From Strigamia acuminata (Eukaryota > Arthropoda > Chilopoda > Geophilomorpha > Linotaeniidae): a DNA stretch of 64,000 nt. The position numbers and the translations under genes are program-made. Below are positions 7,289 through 17,196 of this stretch, one piece after another (position 1 is the stretch's first letter; every line of letters starts with the position of its first letter). The notes under the pieces are model-generated. The model was given only the letters and a program-made list of their open reading frames with translations, made no database searches and had not been told where the DNA came from. Location of the stretch: contig OX442317.1 in the NCBI GenBank assembly GCA_949358305.1, positions 13,210,186 through 13,274,185 on the forward strand, read 5' to 3'.

Positions 7289-10200
7289 ATGGCGGAACCT
7301 ACAATGAGAGATCTTCTAACTGAGGATCAAATCGAAGTGCAACAACAACGTTGGGAGTCGCAAGTCACTGCAATGAATCATTTGTTGTCTATATCGGAGA
7401 AGACAGCAGATCCAGGTGAACTGGAAGCGCTGGTGCAAACTGCGACCCCGAAAGAAACGAGAATAGTCGGTGCACTGAATGATCTACAGGAATATTCGGA
7501 CCACGGCTATTATCTGGAATGCATTGACAAGCTTGAGACTATGCAAGCAAGAGTGGATCTTCTTCGCACGAGATACGAAATTTCAAAGCGATCACTTCCA
7601 ACTTTGGGAGGAAGATTAAATACGTCGACAAGCTCAAACCAGAATACAACCTTGAACGCGACAGCAACGTTTAGAAAAAATTCGAAGCTGCCCAAATTGG
7701 ATTCCGTAAAATTCGACGGAGATATTTTGAAGTACAGAACATTCAAAAGCAACTTCGAGACCTCCGTACACAAGGATCCAGACCTGAGTAACATTGAGAA
7801 ACTTCAGTATTTACAAACCATGTGTACTGGAGAAGCGGCAATTCTCATCTCCACTTTTCCCCTGATCGAGGAATCCTATGACCTTGCAAGAGAAGAACTC
7901 GAAAGACATTTTGGTGATGAGGATGCCCAACAAACTGCGTTAATAAAATCAATTCGAGAATTAAAATCTGTTACGAGTGTATATCCAACGAAAGCGATAA
8001 AAACAAACTTGACCAAGATTTCTGCGACTATTAGACTTTTAGAGCAACTAAAAATTCCTATTCAGACTTCGGGAGCTTTCTTATTGCCCGACATAATTAG
8101 CAAGTTTCCAACTTCAATGGCATTAAGATTTTACCAGGTTCACGGAATTCAAAATAAGAACATTGTTACGTTGCTCAATTTCTTTGTGAATGAAGTTGCG
8201 ATGGCCGAACGAACTGAAAACGTTTCTGAAAAATCGAAAAAAGACAAGAATGAAAAATCTGAAGTGGAGAAACCGAAAGTGAAAGGTTCAATGACCACGT
8301 GCGCAGCTACTCAAGACGCCAAGCAGTCTACTAGTGCCAAAACAAAGAATGAAACGAAATCTGACAGCAAGAGTGCGCCTTCAAGGACAAGCAAGTGCAT
8401 TTTTTGTGATGATGAACATTTAAACGGCTCTTGTAAAAAGGATTTCGAAATCAACGCGAAAATCGAAATAGTAAAGAAAAACAGACTGTGTTTTAACTGT
8501 TTCAGAACTGGACATAGAGTAGGAGACTGCAAGGTCAAATTTTCTTGTAAACATTGTGGTGGGCGACACCATTCCACAATATGCAAAAAATCCGAGGTGA
8601 AGAATTCAACGAACGCTGCGGAGAAGCCGAAGGAGCCACAAGTAACAACACATGTTTCATGCGCAATCTCGACGACTCTACAACTAATGATCTTCACCGC
8701 GGACCTCAAGACCAAATCAGGAGGAATTCACAGCATTCGTGGAATGATCGACCCGGGAAGCCATCGATCGTTCATTACAAGAGAATTTGTTGATAGACTG
8801 AAACTTAAAAAGTGCGGCAGTGTTTCTGCCACCACCCAACGTTTTAATGATTCGTCTCCAGCAGCCACAGACTATGATGTGTTTAATGTCACACTGCAGA
8901 GTAAAAATGACACTCAAGATTTGAAACTTTCAATGCTTTCTGTGGAAAATTTGCCACGAGTGCAGGGCATTCTTAACTCATCAATAATAGACAAGGTGAA
9001 GAAGTTAAACCTTGAACTTGCTGAAGACCTACCAGCTAAGACTTCTCAAATCGATGTGCTTTTAGGAGTCGACGTGTGGTGGAAGGTCGTTAAGGACGGC
9101 AAGAAAAAAGTAAACGCAGATCTTGGATTAATAAATACAATTTTTGGATGGGTCTTGTCCGGAGCGGCGGGAAACACCAATTTATTCGAAGATGAGGAAG
9201 AATTGACATGTTGCAATACATGCGACTTAGACATCCAAGAAAAATTGGACAAACTATGGAACTTGGAAGCAATTGGAATAAACGCGGGAGAAAAAGAATC
9301 CGACTTTATTCGCAATCGATTCGAATCAACTACGAAGCGTCTAGACGATGGACGTTATGAAGTCATGCTGCCATTCAACGGACAGGAAGTCGACTTGGAA
9401 TCCAATTGGGAGTTGGCCATGAACCAACTGGCTAACACTCTCAAAAGAATAGATGCCAACGAAGACTACAAAAAACGTTACGACGAATCCATGTGGCAGT
9501 ATATTCACGAAAATCACGCGGAGGAAGTCCCAAAAGAAGAGCGTTTTTTGAAGAAAGGAACCTACAATATACCTCACCACCCTGTAATCAAGGAGGATCG
9601 AGACACGACGAAATTTCGAGTAGTGTTCAACGCGTCTTCATCCAAGAAGGGGAAACTTTCCCTCAATGACTGTTTATTTCCGGGACCTTCCCTTAATCCA
9701 GACTTAATACTCGTTATTGTGAGATTCCGTCTCTATTGTATTCCAATAATAGCAGACATTAAGCAAGCGTTCCTCCAAGTAATGATCAACCCTACTCAAA
9801 CAAACTTTTTACGTTTTTTGTGGGTCGCTCGTGACTATTTCAAAGAGCCATACTCATGGCAAAATTTGTGGAATAATCTAATGGTTCTGCGAATGATTGT
9901 CGTGCCATTTGGCGTCATTTCTTCTCCATTCCTCTTGTGTGCGACGATTAGGAAACAAGCGAAACAATTTGAAGAAACTCATGCAAAAGAAGTCGACGCA
10001 CTCGATGATGGAATCTTCATGGATGATTTGACGTCAGGAGGAGATTTTACAGCCGACACAACATCACATTGCGAGAAACTGAAAATGATATTAGACGACG
10101 GAAAGCTTCCCCTCGTAAAGTGGGCGACCTCAAGCAAGGACGTCTTCAACAATTTGAAAAAAGAAGGTTTTCATATGCGAGGAGAGGAGTTTTCGGACTT

Positions 10201-12526
10201 AGGAATTATAAAAATGCTTGGAATATTGTGGAACACAGCAGAAGATGTCATGATGTTTAACATTCCGACCATTGAAAAAATTCCGAATACAAAGCGAGAA
10301 GTTGTTTCATTAATGGCTTCCATATTCGATCCAATGGGACTCATTGCTCCTGTTGTGCTTCAAATGAAACTGCTAGTTCAAGCAATCTGGATTAGGACAA
10401 AAAACTGGGATGAAAAGATTCTTGACTCAGAGAAAAAAGAAGTCGAAGAGTGGAGTCAAGACATACAAAAATTAAAAGAATTGAAAGTACAACGTTGGCT
10501 GCAGACTTATTCCGGTCAAGACATCACTTTAGAAGTTTTCTGTGACGCAAGCACAAAGGCGTTTGGCTGTTCAATTTTTGTCGTCAATCTAGAGGGCAAA
10601 AGAACTTTATTGTTGAGTAAATGTCGTATTGCGCCGACGAAAAAAGTGACTCTTCCTCGACTTGAATTAACTGCAGCAGTGGTTGGAGTGCGAATGACCA
10701 AGTACCTGTTAGAAAACTTTCTTCCCGGTTACCCGGTCACTGAAGTGAAATACTACTCGGACTCCACCATAACTCTAGCCTGGATAAATTCGGACAAGAA
10801 CGTATGGAAGCCATACGTCTCAAACCGTGTTCAAGAAATTATTTCTTCCACCAAACCCGAACAATGGTCTCACGTACCAACGGAATTTAACCCAGCAGAT
10901 TTATTAACTCGACCACATAACTCGAAAACATTGATGCAAAATAAACTTTGGTGGTTTGGAGTTGATGTCTCGAAACTGGAAAAAAGAGAAATTATACAAG
11001 AGGATCTTCCAGAAGAAGAAAGAAAAATCGTTGTGATGACAATTCAAGTGACAGAAAGCTTTATTGGTCGATTCTTCAAACGATTCCGAAATTACAACCG
11101 ACTTTTGAGAGTTTTTTCATACATTTTGCGATGGAAAAACAAACTTTTGCGCGGTGAGCCTCTCTCGCCACTCGAGAAAGAGGCCAACCAATTGAAGATC
11201 CTGCAGTTTTCCCAGAAACTACATTTTTCTGAGGAGATTGATGATGTGAAAAACAAAAGAGAACTGTCTAAACATTCCACCCTACGCAATTTCGAGCTCT
11301 TCATTGACGAGGACGGATTACTTCGACTTCGTAGCCGCTTGAAAAAATCTTTATTGACATTTGATGAGGTTTATCCAATTATTTTGCATTATGACAGTTG
11401 GATAACAAGACTGTTAATTAAGAAAGTACATCTGGAGTTGCTTCACGGTGACATAAGCGAAACTTTGTATCACCTACGCGAACAATTTTGGATTATAAGA
11501 GGACGAAGAACTATACAAACAGTTATTCGAGAATGTGAGATTTGCAGACGAGGAAAACTTGCACGCAACAACCCTTCAACGGGTGACCTTCCTGCTGAAC
11601 GTGTGACACCAGCAGCGCCATTCCAAAACACAGGAGTGGACCACTTGGGTCCCATTTATGTCGGCAGCAACAAGAAGGAAAAGAAAAAAGTTTACATCTT
11701 GCTTTTCACGTGTATGGTGACCCGTTCCATACATTTAGAAGTATCAGAGGACCTTTCTGTGCCAAAGTTTTTGCTTGCAATGAGAAGATTTGGGGCACGC
11801 CACGGATACCCCGGGAAGATTTTCTCTGACAACAGTAAGACGTTTGAGTGCGGAAGCCTCGAATTACAATCATGGGGGAAACTCATCGGTCATTCAGATG
11901 TGCAAACATTCCTATCCGAAAAAAGAATGCTTTGGACTTTCATCCCACCGCTGTCTCCATGGATGGGCGGAGCGTGGGAGCGCTTAGTCCGCTCAGTAAA
12001 AGATAAACTTCGAAAAACTTTGTTGCGCAGCACTGTAGACTTGGAAACTCTCCAAACACTGGTCTTGGAAATAAGTTCAGTGCTAAATTCCCGACCCTTA
12101 AGTTACGTCCCAGACAGTGTTGATGGTGGTAGAATTTTGGCACCTGAAAACTTTCTAACAGGAGGCATGCCAAAATACGTAATAAACAAACAACTGAGTG
12201 CAATTAAAAAATCAGATTTAAGAAAACTGGACATTAAACGACGCCAATTTATTTGGGAGTTCTGGAAAATTTGGAAAAAGAGTTACCTCATGCAATTGAG
12301 GAATTTTTATGAATCCAAAGGTGATAAGTTCTTCAAAAATCCTAAAGTAGATCAAATCGTGTTGCTAGAGAAAATGGGTACAAATCCCTATTTTTGGCCC
12401 CTTGCTAGGATAAAGGAAATTTTTCCCGGTGATGATGGTCAAATCCGTGTTATAAAAGTTGTGCTACCCGATGGACGTGAGTTAAAAAGGTCAGTCAAGC
12501 ATGTGAGAGCCCTAGAACTTGAGTGA
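7289..12526 (+). CDS. BEL/Pao Gag-Pol polyprotein (E1), intact, 1745 aa
   Basis: One frame encodes every retrotransposition activity. In order: an N-terminal coiled-coil-like part; a DUF1759 gag-like region (~133-290, FDGD...F); a Cys/His segment from C370; zinc knuckles CFNCFRTGHRVGDC (401-414) and CKHCGGRHHSTIC (420-432); a DUF1758 retropepsin with D488 in IDPGS; reverse transcriptase with D823 (ADIKQAF) and D912-D913 (FMDD); RNase H with D1086, E1126 and D1158; an integrase H2C2 finger (H1381, H1386, C1416, C1419); the integrase triad D1451, D1514, E1564; and a C-terminal DUF5641-like part ending in PGDDGQIRV and the RSVKHVRALE tail. All metal-binding acidic residues are present. The ATG at 7289 has context AAAATGG and is conserved in E2. 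Length and order fit BEL/Pao, which encodes Gag and Pol as one ORF. No env. Confidence 0.95.
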   Translation: MAEPTMRDLLTEDQIEVQQQRWESQVTAMNHLLSISEKTADPGELEALVQTATPKETRIVGALNDLQEYSDHGYYLECIDKLETMQARVDLLRTRYEISKRSLPTLGGRLNTSTSSNQNTTLNATATFRKNSKLPKLDSVKFDGDILKYRTFKSNFETSVHKDPDLSNIEKLQYLQTMCTGEAAILISTFPLIEESYDLAREELERHFGDEDAQQTALIKSIRELKSVTSVYPTKAIKTNLTKISATIRLLEQLKIPIQTSGAFLLPDIISKFPTSMALRFYQVHGIQNKNIVTLLNFFVNEVAMAERTENVSEKSKKDKNEKSEVEKPKVKGSMTTCAATQDAKQSTSAKTKNETKSDSKSAPSRTSKCIFCDDEHLNGSCKKDFEINAKIEIVKKNRLCFNCFRTGHRVGDCKVKFSCKHCGGRHHSTICKKSEVKNSTNAAEKPKEPQVTTHVSCAISTTLQLMIFTADLKTKSGGIHSIRGMIDPGSHRSFITREFVDRLKLKKCGSVSATTQRFNDSSPAATDYDVFNVTLQSKNDTQDLKLSMLSVENLPRVQGILNSSIIDKVKKLNLELAEDLPAKTSQIDVLLGVDVWWKVVKDGKKKVNADLGLINTIFGWVLSGAAGNTNLFEDEEELTCCNTCDLDIQEKLDKLWNLEAIGINAGEKESDFIRNRFESTTKRLDDGRYEVMLPFNGQEVDLESNWELAMNQLANTLKRIDANEDYKKRYDESMWQYIHENHAEEVPKEERFLKKGTYNIPHHPVIKEDRDTTKFRVVFNASSSKKGKLSLNDCLFPGPSLNPDLILVIVRFRLYCIPIIADIKQAFLQVMINPTQTNFLRFLWVARDYFKEPYSWQNLWNNLMVLRMIVVPFGVISSPFLLCATIRKQAKQFEETHAKEVDALDDGIFMDDLTSGGDFTADTTSHCEKLKMILDDGKLPLVKWATSSKDVFNNLKKEGFHMRGEEFSDLGIIKMLGILWNTAEDVMMFNIPTIEKIPNTKREVVSLMASIFDPMGLIAPVVLQMKLLVQAIWIRTKNWDEKILDSEKKEVEEWSQDIQKLKELKVQRWLQTYSGQDITLEVFCDASTKAFGCSIFVVNLEGKRTLLLSKCRIAPTKKVTLPRLELTAAVVGVRMTKYLLENFLPGYPVTEVKYYSDSTITLAWINSDKNVWKPYVSNRVQEIISSTKPEQWSHVPTEFNPADLLTRPHNSKTLMQNKLWWFGVDVSKLEKREIIQEDLPEEERKIVVMTIQVTESFIGRFFKRFRNYNRLLRVFSYILRWKNKLLRGEPLSPLEKEANQLKILQFSQKLHFSEEIDDVKNKRELSKHSTLRNFELFIDEDGLLRLRSRLKKSLLTFDEVYPIILHYDSWITRLLIKKVHLELLHGDISETLYHLREQFWIIRGRRTIQTVIRECEICRRGKLARNNPSTGDLPAERVTPAAPFQNTGVDHLGPIYVGSNKKEKKKVYILLFTCMVTRSIHLEVSEDLSVPKFLLAMRRFGARHGYPGKIFSDNSKTFECGSLELQSWGKLIGHSDVQTFLSEKRMLWTFIPPLSPWMGGAWERLVRSVKDKLRKTLLRSTVDLETLQTLVLEISSVLNSRPLSYVPDSVDGGRILAPENFLTGGMPKYVINKQLSAIKKSDLRKLDIKRRQFIWEFWKIWKKSYLMQLRNFYESKGDKFFKNPKVDQIVLLEKMGTNPYFWPLARIKEIFPGDDGQIRVIKVVLPDGRELKRSVKHVRALELE

Positions 12527-12559
12527 TTTTTCTTTTGTGATTTTTTTGCGTGGTTCTCC

Positions 12560-12570
12560 TTCTCTGTCCT
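12560..12570 (+). repeat. Inverted repeat arm TTCTCTGTCCT before 3' LTR
   Basis: Reverse complement of 7277-7287. It lies 34 nt downstream of the polyprotein stop and 16 nt upstream of the 3' LTR, where a polypurine tract is normally expected. The sense strand here is pyrimidine-rich instead, so the usual plus-strand primer is not obvious. Confidence 0.5.
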
Positions 12571-12586
12571 TTCGCCGGCAATTCGT

Positions 12587-14099
12587 TGTTGCAAACAACG
12601 TGGAAATATTTTGGAAATTGCATTTATTACTGTGTTTTTTGTCATATTAAATATTCATAGTGTAGTAGAATTTTTGCCTAATATTTTCATTTATTGCTTT
12701 TCAGGTTTTTTCTTATTAAAACATTGTTTTTTAGTGTTTTCAGTAATTTTAGTGTCTTTTGTGTTGATATTGCATTTTAATTTACTGTTATTTCAAGTGT
12801 TTTCAAAGCTTTGTGTCTTATTTCATTGATTTCTTATGCATTTTCATGATTTACGGCAATTTTAGGTACATTCGTCGAAGTGCAGTTCAGTTACGCTACA
12901 TGCGTGACGTCATTTTTCCATTACTAGTCTCGTTTCGTTAGAACTTCTAACGTTTCGTTCTATACTTTCCGAGTTGTTAAGAATTCTATTTACAATTGCT
13001 TTCTACTAATTAAAGTCTGCTCTTTCGACTGGTGTGTTTTATTATTGCCCAAGTGTTTTCGTTTCATCTGTACGAACGTTCGTTGTCGGCCACCGCATGG
13101 GCGCGGCCTATAATGTTCGGTTCGTGCGGTTTACGATCTATTTCAAAGTGTTGTGTTGAATAAATACTGTGATTTTGTGCAGGAAATAACATTTCCTAAT
13201 TTTATTTAACATTCCTATGTGGTTTTTATTAACATTCTGTGTATCTAATTTCAAATGTACTGGTTTTACCGCCAACATGACGTTCGAGGCCGCCATGTTG
13301 GAATTTATCGGTAATTCGTTTTTATTTCAATTTGTTTGCGTCGTTTATTGATTGAATTGATTATACTATTTGTTTACGATGTATTTTAACCTGAATTCTT
13401 ATGTTATTTTGTGTTTTAAAGCCATTTTAAATTCAAATCTTACGGTTACGTCATCATACTTGTCTGTGATTGGCTATTGCGATCGTCTGCTACACGATCA
13501 TTGTTTTGTGCATCGTTTTCATTGTTTTACTTATTGAATCGAATTGTTATGATTAGCTTTTTTATTCACTGCATTCTTGCGGTCATTTTGATATATTACA
13601 AACTGTAATCCGTGCTAATTTCACAATTTGTCAACTTTGCCTGTATTTCGTTTTCCTCCGTTGCCATGACAACGGAGAATTTTGTATCTGTATTTCGCCG
13701 CTAATCGGCTCGGCGCGTGCCATTTTCAGTATTGCGCATGTGCGGCTCCCTTGAGGGCCAATTACATTCGTGTATTTTATTCAGTTATCATCTAACCGTT
13801 CATTAAAGAAGTTGTTGAATTTTAGCTCGTGTTTAACTTTATTTCCGCCATCTTTACCAATGTGTCGGGAGTAGTTAATCTTTTTCCCCGCTGGCTTATG
13901 GATAAACAAGCACTCGGATACCTTTCAACAGTGCTCTCGATTGCTTTCTCCTCATGCAACAATGGATTCGGGAGTGATTATTGTGGTTTCCAGCACGGTT
14001 TATGTACGTACTTTGCTATACGATCATCAAATCATATTGGCGGGAATTTCAAACCGCAAATGCCCATTTCTTCTATATTCGTGTTGACCGACCGCAACA
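12587..14099 (+). repeat. 3' LTR of E1
   Basis: 1513 bp, TGTTGC...GCAACA, with no difference from the 5' LTR found by eye. Carries the same motif set: X-box 13658-13675, NRF1-like 13733-13745, TCAGTT 13781-13786, ATTAAA 13802-13807. Confidence 0.96.
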
Positions 14100-14103
14100 T
14101 TTC
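14100..14103. repeat. Target-site duplication of E1, right copy (TTTC)
   Basis: Pairs with 4767-4770; the satellite resumes as TTTCTGAATG. Confidence 0.9.
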
Positions 14104-15423
14104 TGAATGTTCTGAAATAGTGTTCAAACCTTAGTAGAAAGCTTCAATGTAAGTTTTAGCAACATCCAAGCAATGATTTGAAAGAATAAACTTTTGATCT
14201 CATTTGACGTCACAGTTGACTTAGCACAAACACCACAAGACCAATGTGTCTGAATGTTCTGAAATAGTGTTTAAACCTTAGTAGAAGGCTTCAATGTAAG
14301 TTTTAGCAACATCCAAGCAATGATTTGGGAGAATAGACTTTTGATCTCATCACAGTTGACTTAGCACAAACATCACAAGACCAATGTCTCTGAATGTTTT
14401 GAAATAGTGTTTAAACCTTAGTAGAAAGCTTTAATGTAAGTTTTAGCAACATCCAAGCAATGATTTGAAAGAATAAACTTTTGATCTCATTTGACATCAC
14501 AGTTGACTTAGCACAAACATCACAAGACCAATGTCTCTGAATGTTCTGAAATAGTGTTTAAACCTTAGTAGAAGGCTTCAATGTAAGTTTTAGCAACATC
14601 CAAGCAATGATTTGGAAGAATAAACTTTTGATCCCATTTGACATCACAGTTGACTTAGCACAAACATCACAAGACCAATGTCTCTGAATGTTCTGAAATA
14701 GTGTTTAAACTTTAGTAGAAAGCTTTAATGTAAGTTTTAGCAACATCCAAGCAATGATTTGAAAGAATAAACTTTTGATCTCATTTGACATCACAGTTGA
14801 CTTAGCACAAACATCACAAGACCAATGTCTCTGAATGTTCTGAAATAGTGTTTAAACCTTAGTAGAAGGCTTCAATGTAAGTTTTAGCAACATCCAAGCA
14901 ATGATTTGGAAGAATAAACTTTTGATCCCATTTGACATCACAGTTGACTTAGCACAAACATCACAAGACCAATGTTTCTGAATGTTCTGAAATAGTGTTC
15001 AAACCTTAGTAGAAAGCTTCAATGTAAGTTTTAGCAACATCCAAGCAATGATTTGAAAGAATAAACTTTTGATCTCATTTGACGTCACAGTTGACTTAGC
15101 ACAAACACCACAAGACCAATGTGTCTGAATGTTCTGAAATAGTGTTTAAACCTTAGTAGAAGGCTTCAATGTAAGTTTTAGCAACATCCAAGCAATGATT
15201 TGGGAGAATAGACTTTTGATCTCATCACAGTTGACTTAGCACAAACATCACAAGACCAATGTCTCTGAATGTTTTGAAATAGTGTTTAAACCTTAGTAGA
15301 AAGCTTTAATGTAAGTTTTAGCAACATCCAAGCAATGATTTGGGAGAATAGACTTTTGATCTCATCACAGTTGACTTAGCACAAACATCACAAGACCAAT
15401 GTCTCTGAATGTTCTGAAATAGT
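14100..15423. repeat. Satellite array between E1 and TIR element
   Basis: About nine monomers of the same satellite, continuing from the E1 target site. Some monomers read TTTGACGTCACAG (a perfect TGACGTCA). No gene or other feature seen. Confidence 0.95.
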
Positions 15424-15495
15424 AGGTGCATTCAAAGTCAAATGAATTATTTGACTGAAATGACTGATTTGACTGATTTGACTGATTTGACTTAA

Positions 15496-15524
15496 CAGTC
15501 ACAGGAAATGATGCAATTTACATC
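15496..15524. repeat. Subterminal inverted repeat, left arm
   Basis: 29 nt beginning CAGTCACAGGAAATGATG. Pairs with 17168-17196 with one mismatch (C/T). Preceded by a short (TGACTGATT)n stretch at about 15453-15490. Confidence 0.85.
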
Positions 15525-15597
15525 ATCAGATGATAATCGAAATTTGAAAAATCATAATCTGCTTATTTTCATGATTTTTTACAAGCTTTTCAAGACT

Positions 15598-15900
15598 TTT
15601 CACCCAGTTTTTGACGATTTTTGACGATTTTTACAGTTTTTGACAATTTTTACCGAGGCTTTCACGATTTTTACCCAGTTTGTCACGATTTTTACCCTTT
15701 TTACCCAGTTTTTCATTATTTTACACGATTTTTACCCAGTTTTTCACGATTTTACATTATTTTTATTGTTTTTCACGATTTTACACGATATTTACCGAGG
15801 TTTTCACAATTTTTATCTTGTTTTACACGATTTTTTACGATTTTCACCCAGTTTTTCATGATTTTTACCTAGTTTTTAATGATTTATTTTATCCATTTTT
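15598..15900. repeat. Minisatellite of ~20-bp TTTCACGATTTTTACCCAGT units
   Basis: Imperfect tandem copies of a pyrimidine-rich ~20-bp unit. They make three overlapping open frames rich in Phe, Thr and Tyr, which are by-products of the repeat and not genes. Confidence 0.85.
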
Positions 15901-15904
15901 ACAT

Positions 15905-16200
15905 ATATAAAAAATGTTTTAAAATCTGTTAAAAAGCATGCATTTTTTTAAAAAAATATTTACTAAATAACACTCATGTATTTTTTGATATTTACAGAAA
16001 AACATTCATTTATTTAAAAAATATTAATTTAATATGTTCACAAAAAAATTAACTTACTTTAATATATTCACAAAAAAAAAACATATTTTATTTAATTTAT
16101 TTAATTTAATTTAATTTAATCCAATATATTTACTAAAAAATTAACTCTTTATAAAAATAAAAATATTAATGTTGAAAAAGTACTATTTTCACTAAAAAAA
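15905..16200. other. AT-rich low-complexity core of the TIR element
   Basis: A/T-rich with TTTAA runs (about 16085-16120) and poly-A tracts. Nothing else seen. Confidence 0.7.
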
Positions 16201-16440
16201 AATCCACTGCCCAGTGGAAATGCTCAAAACATAAATTACATGCAAACGAGGTTCAATGTTTGCAGGTTAGTAGCGCTCTTACAATTAGGTGAGTAAAATG
16301 CTAACACAACACTAAGCTAGTTTACAATAATATTCAATGAATAAATTCAAAAAAAAATTCAAAAATTCAAATAAATCAAGAAAATCTTCAAAAATGATGT
16401 TTTCAAGAAGTTGAAAGGTTTGTGAAGTCATCTGGTGCAC

Positions 16441-16625
16441 TTCACGTGCTTTTCCTTGAAAATCTGGTCCAAAATATCCATAATTCTACTGGTTGAAATA
16501 TCCGAAACAATCCACACACTTCACGTGTATTTTTCTGGTCAAAATGTCCGAAATTCGCAATTTTCGCTGGTCTATGGTGTCCAAATCGATTCCCACACTT
16601 CACGTGTGTTTTCCTCTCGAAATTT
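16441..16625. repeat. 79-bp tandem repeat with CACGTG E-boxes
   Basis: ACTTCACGTG occurs three times, with CACGTG at 16443-16448, 16522-16527 and 16601-16606, exactly 79 bp apart. Surrounding words recur too (TTTTC-TGG/TCC-AAA). CACGTG is a palindromic bHLH E-box. Whether it is bound is unknown. Confidence 0.7.
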
Positions 16626-16664
16626 GGGTCCAAAAAACGTCCAAAAACATGCAAAACGTTCAAA

Positions 16665-16870
16665 AATGCCTCGCACGAGTCCAAATAGTACAAATCGTCG
16701 TCTGGGCGCTTTCTGTGCTGCACGGCACGTCCTTCGCGAACGTTTCGGCGACGTTCCTCGTTGTTCGCGAACGTCCGTGCGACGTTCCTCGTCGATTAGC
16801 GGTCGACGCCGCGAACGTGTCGGAAATGTGCGGCCCTGGCAATCGTACGATCGACGTGCGCTCGAAAACA
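16665..16870. other. CpG-rich patch in TIR element
   Basis: About 200 bp packed with CpG, including two TTCGCGAACGT copies, GACGTTCCTCG twice, and CGTACGATCGACG, in an otherwise AT-rich element. Open frames cross it on both strands but none resembles a known protein. Could be captured host DNA or a regulatory module. Confidence 0.55.
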
Positions 16871-17100
16871 TAAATTTGTTTTTTAAAATGTCAGCAATTA
16901 CTAACCTTGCTTTTGCCTAAGTATGGCTGTTCAGCTAGGTAATGAGCACTGCTCATTTCTTGAGTCCTTGACTAGTTTCTTGCTGGATTCCTCTTTTCAT
17001 GATAGACTGACTGGGGGCATCCATCTTGAATGACTTATTCCAGTGGCCAAATAATTCATGTGCTCAGCCATGATTGGAGGAATTTTTCCATCAGCCACTT

Positions 17101-17133
17101 ATTGATAAGTCATGATTGGAGTGACTTATCAAT
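17101..17133. repeat. Perfect 12-bp stem hairpin
   Basis: ATTGATAAGTCA (17101-17112) and TGACTTATCAAT (17122-17133) with a 9-nt spacer, near the right end of the TIR element. Confidence 0.75.
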
Positions 17134-17167
17134 AGGCCACTTATTGCAATTGAATTATCTTTTCAGT

Positions 17168-17196
17168 GATGTAAATTACATCATTTCCTGTGACTG
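17168..17196. repeat. Subterminal inverted repeat, right arm
   Basis: Partner of 15496-15524. It includes the near-palindrome GATGTAAATTACATC. Confidence 0.85.

Larger units (their letters stand above)
4771..14099 (+). mobile_element. BEL/Pao LTR retrotransposon E1, complete
   Basis: A 9329-bp element inserted in the satellite. It has 1513-bp LTRs at both ends that start TGTTGC and end GCAACA, a 4-bp TTTC target duplication, a tRNA-His-type primer-binding site 15 nt after the 5' LTR, a ~1-kb leader, and one 1745-codon polyprotein. The polyprotein contains gag-like, zinc-knuckle, retropepsin, reverse transcriptase, RNase H, integrase and a C-terminal DUF5641-like region, the domain order of BEL/Pao. 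I found no difference between the LTRs by eye, and the reading frame is unbroken, so the insertion is very young and may be competent. No env-like frame follows the polyprotein; only 60 bp separate its stop from the 3' LTR. Confidence 0.96.

Noticed and set aside
12527-12586. Space for an env gene or third ORF downstream of the polyprotein
   Set aside because: Only 60 bp lie between the stop and the 3' LTR in E1 (61 bp in E2), so these are env-less BEL elements.
15621-15910. Three overlapping Phe/Thr-rich frames
   Set aside because: They come from the ~20-bp minisatellite read in three registers; they lack complexity and any family signature.
16435-16920. 161-codon frame (and opposite-strand frames) in the TIR element
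   Set aside because: Starts with a non-ATG codon, crosses the 79-bp repeat and CpG patch, resembles no transposase, and overlaps other frames equally open.
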